From assembly GCF_020216525.1 (NCBI RefSeq), contig NZ_JAIWOY010000005.1, positions 220,216 to 284,215 of the forward strand: 64,000 bases of DNA. The letters are read 5' to 3'. Source of the stretch: Nocardioides nematodiphilus (GTDB lineage: Bacteria > Actinomycetota > Actinomycetes > Propionibacteriales > Nocardioidaceae). The position numbers and the translations under genes were made by a program. Below, one piece after another: positions 8,024 to 16,067 of this stretch; position 1 is the stretch's first letter; every line of letters begins with the position of its first letter. The notes beneath the pieces were generated by a model. It was given only the letters and a program-made list of their open reading frames with translations, was not told where the DNA came from and searched no databases.

Positions 8024-9874
8024 ATGACGGGAGCCTCCCTTCCCCTGGCCCGGCGCGCCCCCGACGTGGAGACCGACGAGGTGCCGGCGCTCGGGGATCC
8101 TGCCGCCGAGCTCGCCTTCCAGCGCGAGGTGATCGACCGGCTGCTGCACAGTGAGCCCGTGGGCGATGTCCTCGTCACGATCTGCGAGCGCGTCCAGGAG
8201 ATCGTCCCCGGCACCCGGGCCTGCGTGGTCGTGGTCGATGAGGTCACGGGCCGTCTCCGGCACGCCGCCGCGCCCGGCTTCGACCCTGACTACATCGCCC
8301 GGACCGACGAGCTGATCATGCTCCACGGCCGGGGTCTGTCGGCCGAGGCCGCCCGCCGTGGTGTCGACCTGGCCGTCGCCGACAAGCGGACGGAGCCGTC
8401 CCTGTCTGCGGTCTCCAAGTCGAGCATGGAGGAGGGCGACATCCGGGCGAGCCTGGCCCATCCGCTGGTGCAGCCCGATGGCAGTGTCGCGGGCACGCTG
8501 ACCCTCCACTGGAGCGAGGTCCACCACCCCAGGCGGGACGAGATCGTGGCGGTGCATCACGCGGGCCGGCTGGTCACGCTGGTGCTCGCGCTGGCAGCCC
8601 GCTCCGGTGCGACGATCCCCACCGACATGCACGGCCGGGCGCGCTTCCTCCAGCTCCTCAACGCTCGGATGACCCGGCGGGCGAAGCCCTGTGCGGTCCT
8701 GGTCATCCACCTCGGCGGCCTCGACCTGCTCGATGCCGAGCTCGACAGCGGCGTGGGCAGCGCGCTGATCCGTCTCGTCGCCGACCGGGTCCACCTGGAG
8801 ACCGGGGCGCACGCCCTCGTCGGGCTCCTGGACAACGCGAAGGTCGTGGTCGCGCTCGACGCCGAGACCGGGCCCGTACGTGATCGGCTCGCCGCCAACC
8901 TCCTGGCCGGTCTCAGCGAGCCCTTCTCGGTCGACGGCGGTGAGTTCGCGCTCTTCCCGTCGATCGGCGTCGCCGTCGGCACCCGCGAGGACGACGCGTA
9001 CGACCTGGTGCGCAGCGCACTGCTCGCCGCGGAGGCGGGTCGTGCCGACGGACGGGGACGGGTGCGCCACTACGACCGCGAGTTGCGCAACGCGTCCGCG
9101 GACCGGCTCGCGCGGCTGGCGGCGCTGCGACGCGCGATCGACAAGCACGAGGTCGGCCTCGTGTACCAGCCGTTCGTCGAGCTCGCGACGGGCGCCTTCA
9201 CCCGCGCGGAGGCACTGGCCCGATGGCAGATGCCGGGTGGCCGCCGGATCTCACCTGCCGAGTTCATCCCGCTCGCGGAGGCGACCGGTCTCATCGTGCC
9301 GCTCGGCGAGCAGCTCCTCGGCCTCGCGATCGACCAGGCGCGCGAGTGGAGCCTGAGCGCACCACACACCCGGGTCTCGGTGAACCTCTCCGGCGTCCAG
9401 CTGAGCATGCCGGGCTTCGCGGAGCGGCTGATCGAGCGGATCGAGGACGCCGGGCTCGGCACCTGGCCGGTCATCTTCGAGGTCACCGAGACCGCCCTGA
9501 TGGAGAACCTCGAGGTCGGCCGGCAGGGGCTGCAGCTGCTCCAGGACGCCGGCTACCGGGTCCTCATCGACGACTTCGGCACCGGTCACTCCTCGCTCGC
9601 GCTGCTGGACGAGCTGCCCGTCGGCGGCCTCAAGATCGACAAGAAGTTCATCCAGCGGCTGAGCACCGAGCCCGCTGCCAGGACGGTCGTGAGCGCGATC
9701 GTGGCCGTCGCCGGCGCCTACCAGCTGAAGACCACCGCCGAGGGGATCGAGGACGCGGAGACGCTGCGGATCGTCCGTGACCTCGGCATCGACTTCGGCC
9801 AGGGCTTCTACATGTGCCTGCCCGCTCCGGCCGACGGGATGGCGGAGCTGCTCAATCGAGGCTTCGACCTGTGA
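8024..9874 (+). CDS. GAF - degenerate GGDEF - EAL cyclic-di-GMP phosphodiesterase
   Basis: The N-terminal part (about residues 20-190) reads as a GAF sensor. The middle is GGDEF-like but has no GGDEF signature, so diguanylate cyclase activity is unlikely. The C-terminal EAL domain keeps its catalytic set: EALARW, VNLSG, FEVTETAL, IDDFGTGHSS, LKIDKKF, TAEGIED and GQGF. It should therefore hydrolyse c-di-GMP, with GAF and GGDEF acting as sensory or GTP-binding domains. The start is uncertain: GTG 7973, GTG 8012 and ATG 8024 are all in frame and none has a good ribosome site. A palindrome at 7997-8011 abuts the 8012 candidate. Confidence 0.85.
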   Translation: MTGASLPLARRAPDVETDEVPALGDPAAELAFQREVIDRLLHSEPVGDVLVTICERVQEIVPGTRACVVVVDEVTGRLRHAAAPGFDPDYIARTDELIMLHGRGLSAEAARRGVDLAVADKRTEPSLSAVSKSSMEEGDIRASLAHPLVQPDGSVAGTLTLHWSEVHHPRRDEIVAVHHAGRLVTLVLALAARSGATIPTDMHGRARFLQLLNARMTRRAKPCAVLVIHLGGLDLLDAELDSGVGSALIRLVADRVHLETGAHALVGLLDNAKVVVALDAETGPVRDRLAANLLAGLSEPFSVDGGEFALFPSIGVAVGTREDDAYDLVRSALLAAEAGRADGRGRVRHYDRELRNASADRLARLAALRRAIDKHEVGLVYQPFVELATGAFTRAEALARWQMPGGRRISPAEFIPLAEATGLIVPLGEQLLGLAIDQAREWSLSAPHTRVSVNLSGVQLSMPGFAERLIERIEDAGLGTWPVIFEVTETALMENLEVGRQGLQLLQDAGYRVLIDDFGTGHSSLALLDELPVGGLKIDKKFIQRLSTEPAARTVVSAIVAVAGAYQLKTTAEGIEDAETLRIVRDLGIDFGQGFYMCLPAPADGMAELLNRGFDL

Positions 9875-9897
9875 TACCTAGGTTCTATCTAGGTATC
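9873..9897 (+). promoter_or_regulatory. Palindromic operator of the tungstate/molybdate transport operon
   Basis: Perfect inverted repeat GATACCTAG-N7-CTAGGTATC beginning at the EAL stop codon. A TATACA -10 element lies at 9906-9911, six bases before the tupA-like GTG start, so the predicted -35 (about 9883-9888) lies inside the palindrome. That is the geometry of a repressor operator on a leaderless promoter. The obvious ligand-binding candidate is the HTH-TOBE protein encoded at 12901. Confidence 0.72.
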
Positions 9898-9917
9898 GAC
9901 GCTGATATACATCGAGG

Positions 9918-11246
9918 GTGCGCCCTCCTCGTCTCCTCGTCCTTCCCCTGCTACTCGTCGCCGCGCTGAGCGCCGGCTGCGGAGGGTCGCCTGATGGCCA
10001 GGGTCTCGGAGTCGGCGGGAGCGACCGCACGCTCGCGATCGTCGGCACCAGCGACATCGCCGACTCGAACCTCTTCGCAGCCGTGCTCAAGCCCGGCTTC
10101 GAGAAGGCCTACCCGCAGTACACGGTGACCTATCAGGGCAACGCCACCGCGCAGGCGATGGCGTTCGCCAAGACCGGGCAGTTCAGCGCGCTGATCGTGC
10201 ACGCGGCGAGCCTGGAGAACCAGTTCGTGGCGGACGGGTTCTCCACGGCGCCGTACGGGCGGGCCATCTTCTGGGGCGACTTCGTCCTCCTCGGGCCGAA
10301 GAACGACCCCGCCGGGGTGATGAGCGGCGGAGCGGCGACCGCCGATCCGGCCGCGGCCTTCGCGAAGATCGCAGCGGCGGGTGCGGCGGGCAAGGCGCAC
10401 TTCATCGCGCGCGAGACCGGCGCCGGCACCGACGTCACCTCCCACAAGATCTGGGCCACGACCACGGGCGTCGCCACCTGCGCGGTCTCCACCGAGAACG
10501 GCGGCGGCGCGATGCCGTCGACCGCGAGCGGCGACTGCGACACCAGCTCGCCGGCCTATCCGTCCTGGTACACGGTGACCGGGGCCAAGCAGGGCGCCAA
10601 CGTCCAGTACGCCGACGTCTGCAGCCCCGCCTCGGGCGCTCCGGACTGCTACGTCTTCACCGACCGTGGCACCTACGACTACCTCGCCTCGACCGGTGCG
10701 CTCAGCACCGTGCGCCCGGTCGTCGAGGGCGACTCGGGGCTGTTGGTCAACTCCTTCCACGCGTACGCGATCAACCCCGACGCTGTCCCGGACGGATCGA
10801 AGGTCAACAGTGCCGCGGCGACCGCGTTCCTCGACTGGATCACGTCCCCCTCCGGCCAGAAGGCCGTCGGGAGCTACCTCGCCGAGACCGGCGACGCTCC
10901 GTTCCGCCCCGATGCCGCCCCGGTGATCAGGCTCGACGCGACGGTGAGGAACGCCATCGCCGGCACGCTGGCCAACGTCGTGCCCGGTACGCCGTCGCTC
11001 TCCGGCCAGAAGGTCACCCTCGAGGTGGCCGGCAAGCCCGTCGCGAGCGCGCTCACCGACGCGCAGGGCCGCTTCTCGATCGCCCACGCGCGGCCCGCCG
11101 GATCGGACTGTGCGCTGACGACCGGCCCGATCACCCAGGTCGAGGACGCCACGCTCCACCCGGCGTTCGGGGACCTGCTCCAGCCCGCCGTCCTCGCGCT
11201 GTGTGCAGGCGCGCCGACCTCGCCAAGCGCCCGCGCCGAGGGTTGA
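9918..11246 (+). CDS. Tungstate/molybdate-type ABC transporter substrate-binding lipoprotein (TupA-like)
   Basis: The signal peptide ends in the lipobox LSAGC (Cys21), so the protein is membrane-anchored outside the cell. The ligand-binding core contains LAIVGTSDIADSNLF, ARETGAGTDVTSHK and SFHAYAINPD, as in TupA/PBP-like-2 oxyanion binders. The C-terminal 90 residues (from about SLSGQKVTLEV) form an extra beta-type domain that standard TupA proteins lack. The GTG start is set by the -10 element six bases upstream. It is first in an operon with permease and ATPase. Tungstate versus molybdate cannot be told from sequence. Confidence 0.82.
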   Translation: MRPPRLLVLPLLLVAALSAGCGGSPDGQGLGVGGSDRTLAIVGTSDIADSNLFAAVLKPGFEKAYPQYTVTYQGNATAQAMAFAKTGQFSALIVHAASLENQFVADGFSTAPYGRAIFWGDFVLLGPKNDPAGVMSGGAATADPAAAFAKIAAAGAAGKAHFIARETGAGTDVTSHKIWATTTGVATCAVSTENGGGAMPSTASGDCDTSSPAYPSWYTVTGAKQGANVQYADVCSPASGAPDCYVFTDRGTYDYLASTGALSTVRPVVEGDSGLLVNSFHAYAINPDAVPDGSKVNSAAATAFLDWITSPSGQKAVGSYLAETGDAPFRPDAAPVIRLDATVRNAIAGTLANVVPGTPSLSGQKVTLEVAGKPVASALTDAQGRFSIAHARPAGSDCALTTGPITQVEDATLHPAFGDLLQPAVLALCAGAPTSPSARAEG

Positions 11247-11248
11247 GC

Positions 11249-11965
11249 ATGACGTTCCTCTGGCAGGGGCTCCAGCAGGCCTGGCACCTGATCGCCACCC
11301 GCGACCCGTATCTGTGGGGTCTGGTCGACGTGACGCTGCGGGTGTGTGCGCTGTCGACCGGGATCGCGATCCTCGTCGGCATCCCCATCGGTCTCGGCAT
11401 CGGGCTGGGCCGGTTCCGCGGCCGTGGCGTGCTGGTCACGCTCGCCAACGCCGGGCTCGGGCTTCCGCCCGTGATCGTCGGCATCGTGCTGGCCGTGCTG
11501 ATGTTCCCGCAGGCGCCGCTCGGCCGCTTCCACCTGCTCTTCACGCTCCGCGGCGTCTACATCGCCCAGACCGCACTGGCCGTGCCGATCATCATCGCGC
11601 TCACGATCTCAGCGGTCAGCGACATCGCTCCGGGCCTGATCGCGCAGGCACGCGCGTTCGGGGCGCGGCGCCACCGGATCGCGCTGCTCGCGCTGCGCGA
11701 GGCCCGTGTCGGGGTGATGGCCGCGATCATCGCCGCCGTCGGCTCCGGGCTCTCCGAGGTCGGTGCGATCGCGATCGTCGGCGGCAACGCCGAGTACTCC
11801 ACCCAGACCCTCGCCACCGCCGCGCTCGAGCGGGTCGGCGCGGGGCGGTACGCCGACGGCATCGCGATCGGCATCCTCCTGATCGGGCTCGTCCTGATCG
11901 TGACCGCGCTGCTGACGGTGCTCCAGTTCGCCGGCGGCCAGCGCCGGGTCGGGCGGTCGTCGTGA
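11249..11965 (+). CDS. ABC transporter permease, TupB-like (238 aa)
   Basis: Inner-membrane permease with about five to six helices and a binding-protein-dependent transport loop (ALREARVGVMAAIIAAVGSGLSEVGAIAIVGG), the EAA region that docks the ATPase. The family imports tungstate or molybdate. The ATG at 11249 lies two bases after the tupA-like stop, and its own stop overlaps the next gene as GTGA. The order SBP-permease-ATPase is the standard tup/mod order. Confidence 0.85.
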   Translation: MTFLWQGLQQAWHLIATRDPYLWGLVDVTLRVCALSTGIAILVGIPIGLGIGLGRFRGRGVLVTLANAGLGLPPVIVGIVLAVLMFPQAPLGRFHLLFTLRGVYIAQTALAVPIIIALTISAVSDIAPGLIAQARAFGARRHRIALLALREARVGVMAAIIAAVGSGLSEVGAIAIVGGNAEYSTQTLATAALERVGAGRYADGIAIGILLIGLVLIVTALLTVLQFAGGQRRVGRSS

Positions 11966-12891
11966 GGGCGGTGCTGGAGGTCGTCGACCTGGAGGTGCGC
12001 CGCGACGGGCGGCCCGTCCTCGACCGGCTCAGTCTGGCGGTCGCGCCCGGTGAGGTGGTCGCCGTCCTCGGGCCCAACGGCGCCGGTAAGAGCACGCTGC
12101 TCGAGACGGTCGGTGGCATGCTGCCCGCCGCCTCCGGCCGGGTCCGGGTCGCGGGCCGTGTCGCCACGGTGCTGCAGACCCCGGGTCTGGCCTCGCGCTC
12201 GGTGCGGGCCAACGTCGACCTCGCCCAGGCGTGGTTCGGCGTGCCTCGCCGGCAGCGCAGGGGCCGTACGGAGGCTGCGCTGCTCGCCCTGCGGGCCGAC
12301 CATCTCGCCCGCCGTCCCGCCGCCGCCCTCTCGGGAGGCGAACGCCGCCGGGTCCACCTCGCCCGCGGTGTCGCCGTGGGTGCGGACCTGCTGCTGCTCG
12401 ACGAGCCGTTCGCCGGCCTCGATGCGGAGACCTCGCGCGAGCTGGTCGCCGACACCGCCACCACCTTGCGCGAGGCCGCCAGCGCGGTGCTCGTCGTGCT
12501 GCACGACCGCGCCGACGCGTGGGCGCTCGCCGACCGGGTGCTGGTGATGATGGCGGGGCGGATCGTCGCCGACGGTGCCCCCGACGCGCTGATGAAGGCG
12601 CCTCCGAGCGCCGAGATCGCCCGCTTCCTCGGCTACGACGGCGAGGTCCGGATCGGCGACGACGTCGTCCTGACCCGCCCCGCGCACGTGCGCCTCGATC
12701 CGGGCGGCGAGCTGGAGGGGGCCGTACGCAGCGTGGTCCGTCTCGAGGACGGGGCCCGCGTCGAGGTCGCGACGCCCCGCGGCACGCTCTTCGCGCTGCA
12801 CCCGGACGCCGACCTCGCGCCGGGGGAGGCCGTACGGGTGGCGCTCGTCGGCGGGGTCCGCTTCCCGGTGGCTCCGGGCGCGGGACGGTAG
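11962..12891 (+). CDS. ABC transporter ATP-binding protein with TOBE domain, TupC-like (309 aa)
   Basis: Walker A GPNGAGKST, signature LSGGERRR, Walker B LLLLDEPFAGLD and switch His in VLHDRADA are intact. After about residue 225 a TOBE/OB-like oxyanion-binding domain is present (ELEGAVRSVVRLEDGARVEV), typical of molybdate and tungstate ATPases and a possible site for feedback inhibition. The GTG start overlaps the permease stop. Its TAG stop forms the first bases of a TAGCCT -10 element for the next gene. Confidence 0.88.
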   Translation: MRAVLEVVDLEVRRDGRPVLDRLSLAVAPGEVVAVLGPNGAGKSTLLETVGGMLPAASGRVRVAGRVATVLQTPGLASRSVRANVDLAQAWFGVPRRQRRGRTEAALLALRADHLARRPAAALSGGERRRVHLARGVAVGADLLLLDEPFAGLDAETSRELVADTATTLREAASAVLVVLHDRADAWALADRVLVMMAGRIVADGAPDALMKAPPSAEIARFLGYDGEVRIGDDVVLTRPAHVRLDPGGELEGAVRSVVRLEDGARVEVATPRGTLFALHPDADLAPGEAVRVALVGGVRFPVAPGAGR

Positions 12892-12900
12892 CCTCCGGAC

Positions 12901-13281
12901 ATGTCGCAGTACCTACGCATCGGCGAGGTCGCCCAGGCCCTCGGCGTCAGCCCCGACACCCTGCGCCGCTGGGAGACGGAGGGCCGGATCGCGTTCGAGC
13001 GGCGCGGCAACCAGCGCGTCCTCGACGCCGATCGCCTGCCGGAGCTGCTCGCCGCCCATCGGGGCAAGGAGCGGACGTCCAGTGCCCGCAACCGGCTCAC
13101 CGGCGTGGTCACCTCGGTCATCCGCGACGGCGTGATGGCCCAGGTCGAGCTCGCCTGCGGCGACTACCGGATCGTGTCGCTGATGAGCCGCGAGGCGGCC
13201 GATGAGCTCGGCCTCGAGCCGGGGGTCACCGCCTCGGCGGTGGTCAAGTCGACCAACGTGATCGTCGAGCGTGATCGCTGA
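12901..13281 (+). CDS. MerR/excisionase-type HTH fused to a TOBE (Mop) domain; likely oxyanion-responsive regulator
   Basis: Residues 1-50 are a MerR-like winged helix (LRIGEVAQALGVSPDTLRRW). Residues 58-126 are a molbindin-type TOBE domain (NRLTGVVTSVIRDGVMAQVE...ASAVVKSTNVIVE) that binds molybdate or tungstate. This combines DNA binding and ligand binding in 126 aa, so it is a compact ModE/TunR-like repressor candidate for the operon just upstream. It has its own leaderless promoter: TAGCCT at 12889-12894, then six bases, then ATG. No copy of the 9873-9897 palindrome is seen upstream, so autoregulation is not supported. Confidence 0.85.
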   Translation: MSQYLRIGEVAQALGVSPDTLRRWETEGRIAFERRGNQRVLDADRLPELLAAHRGKERTSSARNRLTGVVTSVIRDGVMAQVELACGDYRIVSLMSREAADELGLEPGVTASAVVKSTNVIVERDR

Positions 13282-13388
13282 ACCCGGCTCCTTCGCGATG
13301 CACATGCCCCCGATTAGGCATCGTCGCCAGCCCTCGTATAAGTTTCTACTCGTTCCCGCCGCGAAGGCCTCGCGGTGAGGAGCGCCAA

Positions 13389-13462
13389 GGCCCCGTAGCG
13401 CAGTTGGTTAGCGCGCCGCCCTGTCACGGCGGAGGCCGCGGGTTCAAGTCCCGTCGGGGTCG
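13389..13462 (+). tRNA. tRNA-Asp (GTC)
   Basis: Cloverleaf with acceptor GGCCCCG/CGGGGTC, anticodon loop CTGTCAC (GTC), T-loop GTTCAAGT and discriminator G. CCA is not encoded. The upstream TATAAG near 13338 is a plausible promoter element. Confidence 0.95.
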
Positions 13463-13473
13463 CTCAACTCGAG

Positions 13474-13510
13474 CGAGGTGTGTGCCGGATGATCCGGCAC
13501 GCACCTCGTT
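13474..13510 (+). terminator. Intrinsic terminator of tRNA-Asp
   Basis: A 16-bp stem with one wobble (13474-13489 with 13493-13508), a TGA loop and a short T-run, twelve bases after the tRNA. Confidence 0.85.
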
Positions 13511-13602
13511 TCGCATTTCCACGCGTTCACGCGCGCAGCGCGAAGACCGGCACCGCAGGGAGCCCTCCAGGCGGGTTCGTGGTGCTCGGCTACGTTGCTG
13601 AC

Positions 13603-13947
13603 GTGGTCGAGGTCAGTCGCGAGCGGTTCGAGGAGCTCGTCGACGACGCGCTCGACCTGATCCCTGCCGAGCTGGCCGCGATGGTGCACAACCTCGTGGT
13701 GCTGGTCGAGGAGGAGCCGCCGCCGGGGGAGCCGGACGACCTCCTGGGGCTCTACGACGGCAGCACGCTCGGCCTCGACGCGGCCGGCCATCTGCCCGAC
13801 CAGGTCTTCGTCTTCCGCCGCCCGCTGATGGAGCTCTGCGAGGACGAGGCGGAGCTGGTCAAGGAGATCCGGGTGACGGTGATCCACGAGATCGGGCACC
13901 ACTTCGGCATCGACGACGCCCGCCTGCACGAGCTCGGCTGGGCCTAG
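13603..13947 (+). CDS. Small zincin metallopeptidase-family protein (114 aa)
   Basis: The zinc-protease motif HEIGHHFGID (HExxH, about residue 95) sits in a short acidic protein starting VVEVSRERFEELVDDALDLIP. That start is typical of the minimal zincin family (DUF1025-like) found across actinobacteria. Its substrate is unknown. GTG 13603 is chosen over the earlier in-frame GTGs at 13579 and 13582, because the family begins here and TACGTT lies six bases upstream, giving a leaderless start. Confidence 0.85.
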   Translation: MVEVSRERFEELVDDALDLIPAELAAMVHNLVVLVEEEPPPGEPDDLLGLYDGSTLGLDAAGHLPDQVFVFRRPLMELCEDEAELVKEIRVTVIHEIGHHFGIDDARLHELGWA

Positions 13948-14005
13948 CAGGACGTCCGACGCGCCGAGCCCGCCTGCGGAGCGTGGCGGATGACGTCCGG
14001 GGCCG

Positions 14006-14371
14006 TCAGAGGGTGCCGAGCTCCCAGCCGATGGCGACCGCGACCAGGCCGAGGACCAGCGAGATCACCACGTTGCCGGTCGCCGCGCGCCAGCGCCCGG
14101 CCTCGGCCAGCCGTACCGTCTCGTACGAGAACGTGGAGAACGTCGTCAGCGCGCCGCAGAAGCCGGTGCCGACCAGGGTGAGCGCCCAGGTCGGCGCGTC
14201 CGAGACGTAGGTCAGCCCGGCGACCAGGCCCAGCAGGAGCGAGCCGGCCACGTTGACCGAGATGGTGCCCCACGGCAGCACCGAGTCGTGCCGCGACTGC
14301 ACGACGACGTCGACGAGGTAGCGCGTGGGGGCGCCGATCGCGCCGCCGAGCAGGACCAGCAGGGCCGTCAC
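14006..14371 (-). CDS. crcB: Fluoride channel subunit CrcB/Fluc (121 aa)
   Basis: A small four-helix membrane protein that exports fluoride as a dual-topology or heteromeric channel. It shows the family blocks LGGAIGAPTRYLV, GTISVNVAGSLLLG and FCGALTTFSTFSYE. The GTG start overlaps the upstream crcB stop by 4 nt, so the two subunits are translated in a coupled way and probably form a heterodimer, as is usual for paired actinobacterial genes. Confidence 0.92.
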   Translation of the reverse strand: MTALLVLLGGAIGAPTRYLVDVVVQSRHDSVLPWGTISVNVAGSLLLGLVAGLTYVSDAPTWALTLVGTGFCGALTTFSTFSYETVRLAEAGRWRAATGNVVISLVLGLVAVAIGWELGTL

Positions 14372-14865
14372 GGGGTCACCCTGCGCGGCCGGCCGCGCCG
14401 CAGGAGGGCGCTGCCCAGGCCGAGGCCCAGCATGATCGCGACCAGGCCGAGCGCGACGCTCGTCGCGACGTACGCCAGCGCCTCGCCGGGATGGCCCGCG
14501 GCGACCAGCCCGCGGGTGTCGAGCTCGGCGGTGGAGAAGGTGGTGAAGCCGCCCAGCACGCCGACGCCCAGCAGGGGGCGCACGTAGCGGGTGTGCGCCC
14601 AGACGGTCAGCACGCACGACATCAGCAGCCCGAGCAGGAAGGCCCCGCCGAGGTTGGTCCACAGCGTCGCCCACGCCCACGCGCCGGCGGGGTGCGGCAT
14701 CGCCTGCGCCAGCCCCCAGCGGCCCAGCGCGCCGAGCGCGCCGCCCAGCGAGATCATCGGTACGAGATGCGCGTGCTCGCGCAGCACCAGCCACGGGTGC
14801 GGCGCCGGGCGTACGGCAAGCTCGACATCGGAGTCGGTCTCCACGAGGCCAGACCCTATCGACAC
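14368..14865 (-). CDS. crcB: Fluoride channel subunit CrcB/Fluc, longer paralogue (165 aa)
   Basis: Same fold as its neighbour, with LGGALGALGRWGL, LWTNLGGAFLLG and LGGFTTFSTAELD, plus an N-terminal extension of about 35 hydrophilic residues (MSIGSGLVETDSDVELAV). It is first in the two-gene operon. I looked upstream for a fluoride (crcB) riboswitch and do not see its conserved hairpin and pseudoknot; only about 30 bases separate this gene from the next one. Confidence 0.9.
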   Translation of the reverse strand: MSIGSGLVETDSDVELAVRPAPHPWLVLREHAHLVPMISLGGALGALGRWGLAQAMPHPAGAWAWATLWTNLGGAFLLGLLMSCVLTVWAHTRYVRPLLGVGVLGGFTTFSTAELDTRGLVAAGHPGEALAYVATSVALGLVAIMLGLGLGSALLRRGRPRRVTP

Positions 14866-14896
14866 ATCGACGCGCTGCGAGGGTGGCTCCCGTGCC

Positions 14897-15832
14897 TCAC
14901 CGCACGACGCGCAGCGCCGACGGCTCCGTCTGCGGCTCGACCCACGCGGTCGGCGCGGCGCCGGCGGCCTGCCGGACGTACTCCCCGAGGAACCAGCGCT
15001 GGAACTCGCGCTGATCGTCCGAGCGTGCCAGCGACAGCAGCCTCTCCTGACGGCAGAACTCGTCGGCGACGTCGAGCAGGTCGACGAAGCGGCGCAGCGT
15101 TGTGGCCGCCTCGCGCGGCATCCGCACGGACAGGTCCGCGACGTCGGCGTTCTGGGCGAGCGCGCCCTCCATGTCGCTCAGGCCGATGCCATCACGGAGC
15201 TGGCGCTCGAGGACGCTGAAGAGGTCCGAGAGGGTCTTGGCGAGCGGGTAGTCGGCCTCGTGCGCCACCGCCAGCAGCCGGACCTCGCGGCGCAGCTCGC
15301 GGAAGTGGGTCTGGAAGCCGACGTAGTGCCGCAGCGGCACCCCCAGGATCCGTACGTCCACCGGGTCCTCGAGCTCGTCCTCCGGCGGTGCGTCCGGACC
15401 GTGGATGACGCCCTCGACGCCCTCGTCCTCGGAGATCTGGCTCGCCGGAGCGAACCAGACGACCTTGCCGTCCGACTCGATCTCCGCGCCCCACGCGTCC
15501 GAGCTGCGGGCCACGATGGACAGGCCACGACCGAAGGTCAGCAGGAGGTCGTCGTCGGGGTCGAGGCCCAGGGGTCCGGGCAGGATCGGCCCCTCGACGG
15601 AGGCGTCTCGGACTTCGACGCGCGGATGCTCCCGGGTGCCGCGGACGCGGACCTGGATCGGGTCGGCGCCGTGCAGCACCGCGTTGGTGACCAGCTCGGA
15701 GACCCCCAGCTCGGCGCACTCGATCAGATCGGTGCGGCCGATGTCCTGGCACGTCTGGATCACCCAACGCCGCGCGTCCTGAACACCGCGGGGGCCGCGG
15801 GCCAGTGTCAGAGCGGGACGAGTGAGGGGCAC
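14897..15832 (-). CDS. Anti-sigma-factor-type ATPase (HATPase_c_2, RsbW/SpoIIAB-like) with C-terminal extension
   Basis: The N-terminal 130 residues are a GHKL kinase/ATPase domain: N-box ELGVSELVTNAVLHG and G-box GRGLSIVARSSDAWG. Proteins of this type bind and inhibit alternative sigma factors, or phosphorylate anti-anti-sigma factors. The C-terminal 180 residues are helical (RRFVDLLDVADEFCRQERLL) and I do not recognise them as a named domain. The start is taken at 15832. A SigB-type promoter upstream (15920-15945) suggests the gene belongs to the stress-sigma circuit it may control. Confidence 0.75.
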   Translation of the reverse strand: MPLTRPALTLARGPRGVQDARRWVIQTCQDIGRTDLIECAELGVSELVTNAVLHGADPIQVRVRGTREHPRVEVRDASVEGPILPGPLGLDPDDDLLLTFGRGLSIVARSSDAWGAEIESDGKVVWFAPASQISEDEGVEGVIHGPDAPPEDELEDPVDVRILGVPLRHYVGFQTHFRELRREVRLLAVAHEADYPLAKTLSDLFSVLERQLRDGIGLSDMEGALAQNADVADLSVRMPREAATTLRRFVDLLDVADEFCRQERLLSLARSDDQREFQRWFLGEYVRQAAGAAPTAWVEPQTEPSALRVVR

Positions 15833-15919
15833 GCTTGCGATCTCCTGCGTGACGGCCGAGAGAGGACGAGGCGGGGACGGGATGGTGGCCAGACGGCGAT
15901 CAGTCTGTCCTGCGATCTC

Positions 15920-15945
15920 TTACCCGTGTGAAAGGCACGCCAAAC
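15920..15945 (-). promoter_or_regulatory. SigB-type stress promoter of the anti-sigma ATPase gene
   Basis: On the minus strand GTTT (15945-15942) is followed after 16 bases by GGGTAA (15925-15920). This matches the actinobacterial general-stress sigma consensus GTTT-N14-16-GGGTAW. The predicted transcription start is near 15913, about 80 nt before the start codon. Confidence 0.72.
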
Positions 15946-16067
15946 AGATGATTTATTCCGGTCGTAAGTGTGACCATCGAGATGGGTACCCCGAGTGGGC
16001 AACGCGGGCATCAACGCGCGAGAATGGATGTTGAACGATCCAAGGGATCACTGAGAGAGGGATTGGC

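Noticed and set aside
14866..14896. Fluoride riboswitch before crcB
   Set aside because: Too little space and no recognisable crcB-motif hairpins.
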